Of a DNA stretch of 8,876 nt, positions 5,501 to 8,876 are shown one piece after another (the stretch's first letter is position 1; each line of letters opens with the position of its first letter). The notes beneath the pieces were generated by a model, which worked only from the letters and a program-made list of their open reading frames with translations, did not search any database and was not told the DNA's origin. This stretch comes from Dehalococcoidia bacterium (GTDB lineage: Bacteria > Chloroflexota > Dehalococcoidia > SZUA-161), in assembly GCA_020344295.1 (NCBI GenBank), contig CP070819.1, positions 1,851,465 to 1,860,340 on the forward strand, given 5' to 3'. The position numbers and the translations under genes are program-made.

Positions 5501-7162
5501 TTATTCCATCTTCAATCCCTCGCCGAGCATCAGGGTGGCCGGGCTGGTCACGGTAGGGTCTGTCAGCACGTTGACCAAAGCGGGCTTACCGGAATTGATC
5601 GCCCTGCTTAAAGCCGGCATGATATCCTTGTCTTTCTGCACCAGCTCTCCATGGCCTCCCAGGGCCTCAACAACCTTCTCATAGTGAACAACACCCAGTT
5701 CCGAGCCTACCAATCGGTTGGCGCCATATGAGAGCTCTTGGCCATGCTTGATCATCCCCCATGCTTGGTCATTCACGACTACGCAGACTAATGGGATTGC
5801 ATGGCGCACTGCAGTGTCGTACTCCATGATGTTGAAACCTAGCGATCCGTCACCGCTGACCACGACTACATTCTTATCCGGCCTCGCCAGCTTGGCGCCT
5901 ATGCCCCACGGAATGCCTGCGCCGAGACATCCGAATAGAGACCCTGCCATGAGAAAGCCCTTTTCCTTGACCTTGAGTCCTACGATTGCGAAATACGAGG
6001 TATCCCCGCCATCAACCGAGTAGATTACGTCATCATTCGTCACTCTCCTCACCAGCTCCACGAGCCTAGCAGGATGTATGGGCTCCGATGCCTGCTCCCT
6101 CTGAGCCATCTCGTCCTGGATCAGGGGGCCATAGGCATCGTGCAGGAACCTCACCCATCCGCTTAGGTCGCGTGGCTTCACGAGTCTGTTGAGCTCCTGA
6201 AGCGCAAGCCCTATGTCGCCGACCAGGCCTATATCCGACATTCTGTTTCTGTCCATCTCTGTGGGATCGATATCGACCTTGATCAGCTTTGCCTGGGGGA
6301 ATATCTGTCCCAGCATTATCCCCAAGTTGAATCGAATCCCGAGGGCGATGACCAGGTCCGCCTGGGACAGGGCTGTCACGACCGCCATATGGCTTCCATT
6401 CCAGAGCGACAGGGGATGTGAATCGTCAATAGCCCCCCTGGCGTGGTTCAGGAAGACGAAAGGCATCCCCGTCTTGCCGACGAAATCCTTCAGCTCAGTG
6501 TCGCAATCGCTGAAAGCTATCCCGCTCCCTCCCATCAGAACAGGCCTTTCCGAGCTGTTGATGAGAGAGGCAGCGCTCTCGATACTCATAGGATTGGGCG
6601 CTGTTTTGGCGGTTGCTCTTCCCGGATTGGGGTAGGGAGCCTCCTCTTCGTCTATCTTGACGTTCAGAGTGTCCGGTGGCAACTCCAGGAATACAGGTCC
6701 GGGGCGACCAGACACTGCATGCCTGATTGCCGTCGCAAGGTATTCGGGAATCCTCTTCGGGTCGTTGCACGAGCCGGTCCACTTTACTGCCGACTTGATC
6801 ATCTCTGAATGGTTCATGTCTTGGAGCGCACCCTTGTCCCTATCTCTTAGCGGGGCCGTGCCACTGAGCACGACCACGGGGGCATTGTCGAAGTATGCAC
6901 TCACGATTCCAGATATGGCGTTAGTGAACCCGGGACCGGCCGTCACCAGGCACACGCTTGGCTCGGCCCGGAGAACCGACCATGCATGGGCCATCATGAC
7001 GGCAGCCTGCTCATGGCGCACGTCTATGAACCTGACTCTGTACTCCAGGAAACCGTCGAGAATCCTGTCGATATGGCCTCCACAGAGGCCGAAGACGGTG
7101 GTGATCCCTTCACGCTCCTTAAGATACTTGGCAACTAAATGACCTCCATAGATTGCGCCCAT
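5501..7162 (-). CDS. Thiamine-diphosphate enzyme, benzaldehyde lyase-like (acetolactate synthase superfamily)
   Basis: The 553-residue protein has the three-domain layout of the acetolactate synthase/pyruvate decarboxylase superfamily: pyrimidine domain (about 1-175), central domain (about 190-320) and PP domain (about 365-545). The cofactor-activating glutamate is E51 in RHEQAA. The Mg/ThDP motif begins at G437-D438-G439 and ends N464-D465 instead of the usual Asn-Asn. By recall, the pattern is closest to benzaldehyde lyase (563 aa): GLCGGHID with His30, LVTAGPGFTNA, APLRD, ALQ with Gln114, and NDQAWG followed by GANRLVGSEL correspond to that enzyme's His29, Glu50, Gln113 and surrounding segments. 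Such enzymes break or make hydroxy-ketone C-C bonds. Alternatives are an unusual acetolactate synthase or a 2-hydroxyacyl-CoA lyase, but no small regulatory subunit or ilv gene is nearby. An ideal AGGAGGT lies 7 nt before the ATG. Superfamily certain; substrate unknown. Confidence 0.85.
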   Translation of the reverse strand: MGAIYGGHLVAKYLKEREGITTVFGLCGGHIDRILDGFLEYRVRFIDVRHEQAAVMMAHAWSVLRAEPSVCLVTAGPGFTNAISGIVSAYFDNAPVVVLSGTAPLRDRDKGALQDMNHSEMIKSAVKWTGSCNDPKRIPEYLATAIRHAVSGRPGPVFLELPPDTLNVKIDEEEAPYPNPGRATAKTAPNPMSIESAASLINSSERPVLMGGSGIAFSDCDTELKDFVGKTGMPFVFLNHARGAIDDSHPLSLWNGSHMAVVTALSQADLVIALGIRFNLGIMLGQIFPQAKLIKVDIDPTEMDRNRMSDIGLVGDIGLALQELNRLVKPRDLSGWVRFLHDAYGPLIQDEMAQREQASEPIHPARLVELVRRVTNDDVIYSVDGGDTSYFAIVGLKVKEKGFLMAGSLFGCLGAGIPWGIGAKLARPDKNVVVVSGDGSLGFNIMEYDTAVRHAIPLVCVVVNDQAWGMIKHGQELSYGANRLVGSELGVVHYEKVVEALGGHGELVQKDKDIMPALSRAINSGKPALVNVLTDPTVTSPATLMLGEGLKME

Positions 7163-7169
7163 CGGCTGT

Positions 7170-7176
7170 ACCTCCT
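7170..7176 (-). promoter_or_regulatory. Ribosome binding site of the ThDP enzyme gene
   Basis: On the minus strand AGGAGGT lies 7 nt before the ATG at 7162-7160. It is the strongest Shine-Dalgarno match in the window and fixes the start; it suggests efficient translation. Confidence 0.85.
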
Positions 7177-7203
7177 ATATTCGTATTTGACCTGTATCGG
7201 CTT

Positions 7204-7212
7204 ATTGTACCA
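7204..7212 (-). promoter_or_regulatory. Candidate extended -10 promoter for the ThDP enzyme gene
   Basis: On the minus strand TGGTACAAT is an extended -10 with a 5-of-6 hexamer (TACAAT), placed 41 nt before the ATG. At the 17-nt spacing the -35 position reads GTTTCA, only 3 of 6 against TTGACA. The position within a 178-nt gap downstream of the GMC gene makes separate transcription of the ThDP gene plausible. Confidence 0.35.
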
Positions 7213-7340
7213 TAGGATTTTTCCCCTGAAACAAAATAGCAGCTAAAATCAGCTTTTTCAGACCTATTGACACTATTTCGTAGGTTGCTTGAGGTAGCTG
7301 CGGCTATTGGCAGAGCTGAATTACGGGAGTTGCCCCCTGA

Positions 7341-8699
7341 TTAGATGATGGTTTCCAATCTGCGGGTCAGCCTCTTACCGAGGGCGATTATCGTCCATAC
7401 CGGCGGCAGGCCCCAGGGTTCGGGAATTACGCTGGCATCGCAGACATACAGGTTCTTGACCTCGGTTTCCAGATCGGTATTTACAACCTCACCTATTCGA
7501 GCGGTCCCGCCCGGATGGGCTGCCCTTACAGGTGTTGTGAAGATGGACTCGGGATCTGTTCCGGCACGCTTCAGTATCTTCTCTGCCAAGTTGATCCCTT
7601 TGTCGATCTTCCATCGGTCGGCGTATGTTATTGGCTTGGAGAAGGTGCCGTCCAGATTTATACGGCCGTCGAGGCCATCCCTCACTTTGGTCATGATACC
7701 CAGATAGCGGCGATATTTCGAGAATTTGGGTAGGTATCTCCAGCCCTTCCAGTAGGCATTGAGGAGAAAAGTGGCCCACGGGTCAGCGAGGTCGGTCATC
7801 ACAATCCCCTCAGGGACTAGCTCCAATGTACCTGCCGACATGGGAATATCTTTCCAGGAACCAGGGCCTTTATAAATGCCATAGGTAACCAGAAGGGGGT
7901 CTGCAAAGAAACCTTGCCCGGCGTCAAATATGCCGGAGCGTTGAAGAATGATCGGAGTGCCCATCCCGCCCGCGGAAACAACCGTCGCCTTTGCGTTAAC
8001 TGTAACTCGGCCGCGTGGCGTCATCGCCTGCACGCCACGTGCCTGATGGTTCTCTATAGTCACCTCGTTGACCGCGGCCCGATTAATAAGCGTCGCTCCT
8101 CGATCCACAGCCTCTTGAATGTAATCACGGGCGGTCCATTTGGCACCTTCCGTGCAGCCGAGCATGCAGTGAGGGCATTTCAGTTCACATCTATCCGCAT
8201 CGATAAACTTGTCTATAGGGTTCCATTGAAAACCGAGGTCTCGGGCCGCCTCCATAATCCTACTGGCAGCGGGGCCTATGAGCCTGTCTGGTAAAGGATT
8301 AATGCCGATTTCCTCGCGCGCCTCTCCTACGTATTCGCTAAGGTCTATGCCGTATTTGTCGTTAAACCAAGAAGGAGGCAATACTGCGGTCCCGCAGAAG
8401 GTTACGCTCGTGCCTCCGGTAGTCAAGGCGCGGAATACGTTCAATCCTTCCTGGGAGAAGCGAAAGCCACATCTTTCGACAAGGAATAATGCAGCGAAGG
8501 TACTCCCTATTCGTTTATGGTGTCGGCCCCGCTCCAAGATTACCACCTTTTTGCCCTGCTTGGCGAGTCCAAGGGCCACCGAGGCCCCTCCCGGCCCCGA
8601 GCCGACAACTACAACGTCGGTCTCTAACATCCGTATTTCGCCGTTCATCAGCTTATACTCTGTTTGCCTTTTATCGGAATAATGCAAGTTATTTCTCAC
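7341..8699 (-). CDS. GMC-family FAD-dependent oxidoreductase with a four-cysteine motif
   Basis: Enzymes of this family oxidise alcohols to carbonyls with FAD. The 452-residue product has the N-terminal dinucleotide fold GSGPGG (residues 33-38) with acidic E56 ending the second strand, the GGTSVTFCGTA segment (95-105) near the flavin, and the C-terminal GMC block with His395 in HPGGTARIG and a VCDASVIPEPWG stretch. The second catalytic position, normally Asn or His before Pro in NPxxT, is Pro432 here. C171-x3-C175-x2-C178-x3-C182 precedes GAK; similar cysteines occur in a subset of bacterial GMC proteins and could bind metal or an Fe-S cluster, but this is unproven. GTG 8699 is chosen because GGGAG (8708-8712) lies 8 nt upstream and the start overlaps the Fe-S gene's stop. 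ATGs at 8648 and 8630 are in-frame alternatives that begin closer to the flavin fold. Substrate unknown; the neighbouring Fe-S protein may accept electrons. Confidence 0.82.
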   Translation of the reverse strand: MRNNLHYSDKRQTEYKLMNGEIRMLETDVVVVGSGPGGASVALGLAKQGKKVVILERGRHHKRIGSTFAALFLVERCGFRFSQEGLNVFRALTTGGTSVTFCGTAVLPPSWFNDKYGIDLSEYVGEAREEIGINPLPDRLIGPAASRIMEAARDLGFQWNPIDKFIDADRCELKCPHCMLGCTEGAKWTARDYIQEAVDRGATLINRAAVNEVTIENHQARGVQAMTPRGRVTVNAKATVVSAGGMGTPIILQRSGIFDAGQGFFADPLLVTYGIYKGPGSWKDIPMSAGTLELVPEGIVMTDLADPWATFLLNAYWKGWRYLPKFSKYRRYLGIMTKVRDGLDGRINLDGTFSKPITYADRWKIDKGINLAEKILKRAGTDPESIFTTPVRAAHPGGTARIGEVVNTDLETEVKNLYVCDASVIPEPWGLPPVWTIIALGKRLTRRLETII

Positions 8700-8876
8700 G
8701 CGAGGGTCTCCCGTATCAAATCAAGGTCTAAGGGTTCGCCTTTATCCGGATCTTTAGCAAGGCTCAGGGCTCCCTGCTCGCATTTCTCCGTGCACATCCC
8801 GCAACCCATACAGACTGCTCGATCATACAGTCGATCACCACCTGAATTAAACGATATCGCTTTAAACGCACAGATG
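8696..8876 (-). CDS. 4Fe-4S ferredoxin-type protein, C-terminal part only
   Basis: The gene runs off the right edge; 59 codons and the TGA at 8698-8696 are visible. The segment VCMGCGMCTEKCEQGAL holds a complete C-x2-C-x2-C-x3-C cluster motif (visible residues 22, 25, 28, 32). The cysteine at visible residue 2, in ICAFKAI, is probably the last ligand of a preceding cluster, so a two-cluster 2[4Fe-4S] domain is likely. The usual Pro after the last cysteine is Glu. The tail after the cluster, with D/E/K-rich residues and ending RETLA, resembles C-termini of larger Fe-S proteins as well as small ferredoxins, so total length is unknown. The stop overlaps the GMC start (GTGA), which indicates co-translation and suggests that it carries electrons for that flavoenzyme. 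Confidence 0.85.
   Translation of the reverse strand, partial: ICAFKAISFNSGGDRLYDRAVCMGCGMCTEKCEQGALSLAKDPDKGEPLDLDLIRETLA

Larger units (their letters stand above)
7163..7340. other. Intergenic region between the GMC and ThDP genes
   Basis: Apart from the ribosome binding site and candidate promoter of the ThDP gene this stretch holds no gene. Weak inverted repeats occur: AGCT pairs around 7240-7256, with a T run on the plus strand where no gene needs a terminator, and an imperfect AGCTGC/GCAGAGCT hairpin at 7296-7317 just after the GMC stop. Neither is a convincing terminator for the GMC transcript. Confidence 0.4.

Noticed and set aside
6213..7142. Several plus-strand open frames opposite the ThDP gene
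   Set aside because: They are antisense shadows of a gene with an intact cofactor motif, catalytic residues and a strong ribosome binding site.
7266..7271. Perfect TTGACA on the plus strand in the gap downstream of the GMC gene
   Set aside because: No -10 hexamer follows at 16-18 nt and no plus-strand gene lies downstream.

Overview
The window looks like a chromosomal segment from a bacterium, probably an anaerobe. The support is the tail of a BadF/HgdC-type acyl-CoA dehydratase activase, a 4Fe-4S ferredoxin-type protein, and a GMC flavoenzyme whose adjacent likely partner is that Fe-S protein rather than oxygen. The mix recalls sediment Chloroflexota (Dehalococcoidia-like), but this is a low-confidence inference. 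No rRNA, tRNA, CRISPR array, insertion sequence or phage gene is visible.

Left part (1-5325, plus strand). Seven genes are read rightward: the 3' end of an acyl-CoA dehydratase activase, plsX (phospholipid synthesis), trxA and trxB (thioredoxin and its reductase), a CorA-type Mg2+ channel, a YhhQ/VUT-type queuosine-precursor transporter, and an MBL-fold phosphodiesterase-like hydrolase. Spacing is tight: 8-nt overlap, 31, 135, 22, 6 and 30 nt. Only the 135-nt gap before trxB leaves room for a separate promoter. The set looks like a housekeeping operon or two abutting ones, with no single shared pathway.

Middle (5326-5500). This is a 175-nt gap between convergent genes. It holds only weak hairpins and no convincing intrinsic terminator.

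Right part (5501-8876, minus strand). Three genes are read leftward: a partial 4Fe-4S protein, a GMC-family FAD oxidoreductase overlapping it through a GTGA junction, and, after 178 nt with a candidate extended -10 promoter, a thiamine-diphosphate enzyme. The last matches benzaldehyde lyase by its catalytic fingerprint (His30, Glu51, Gln114) rather than true acetolactate synthase. Together they suggest a catabolic or redox module in which an alcohol or hydroxy-ketone is oxidised by the flavoprotein, electrons go to the Fe-S protein, and the ThDP enzyme cleaves or forms a C-C bond next to a carbonyl. The substrate cannot be read from the sequence. This module is the most interesting part of the window.
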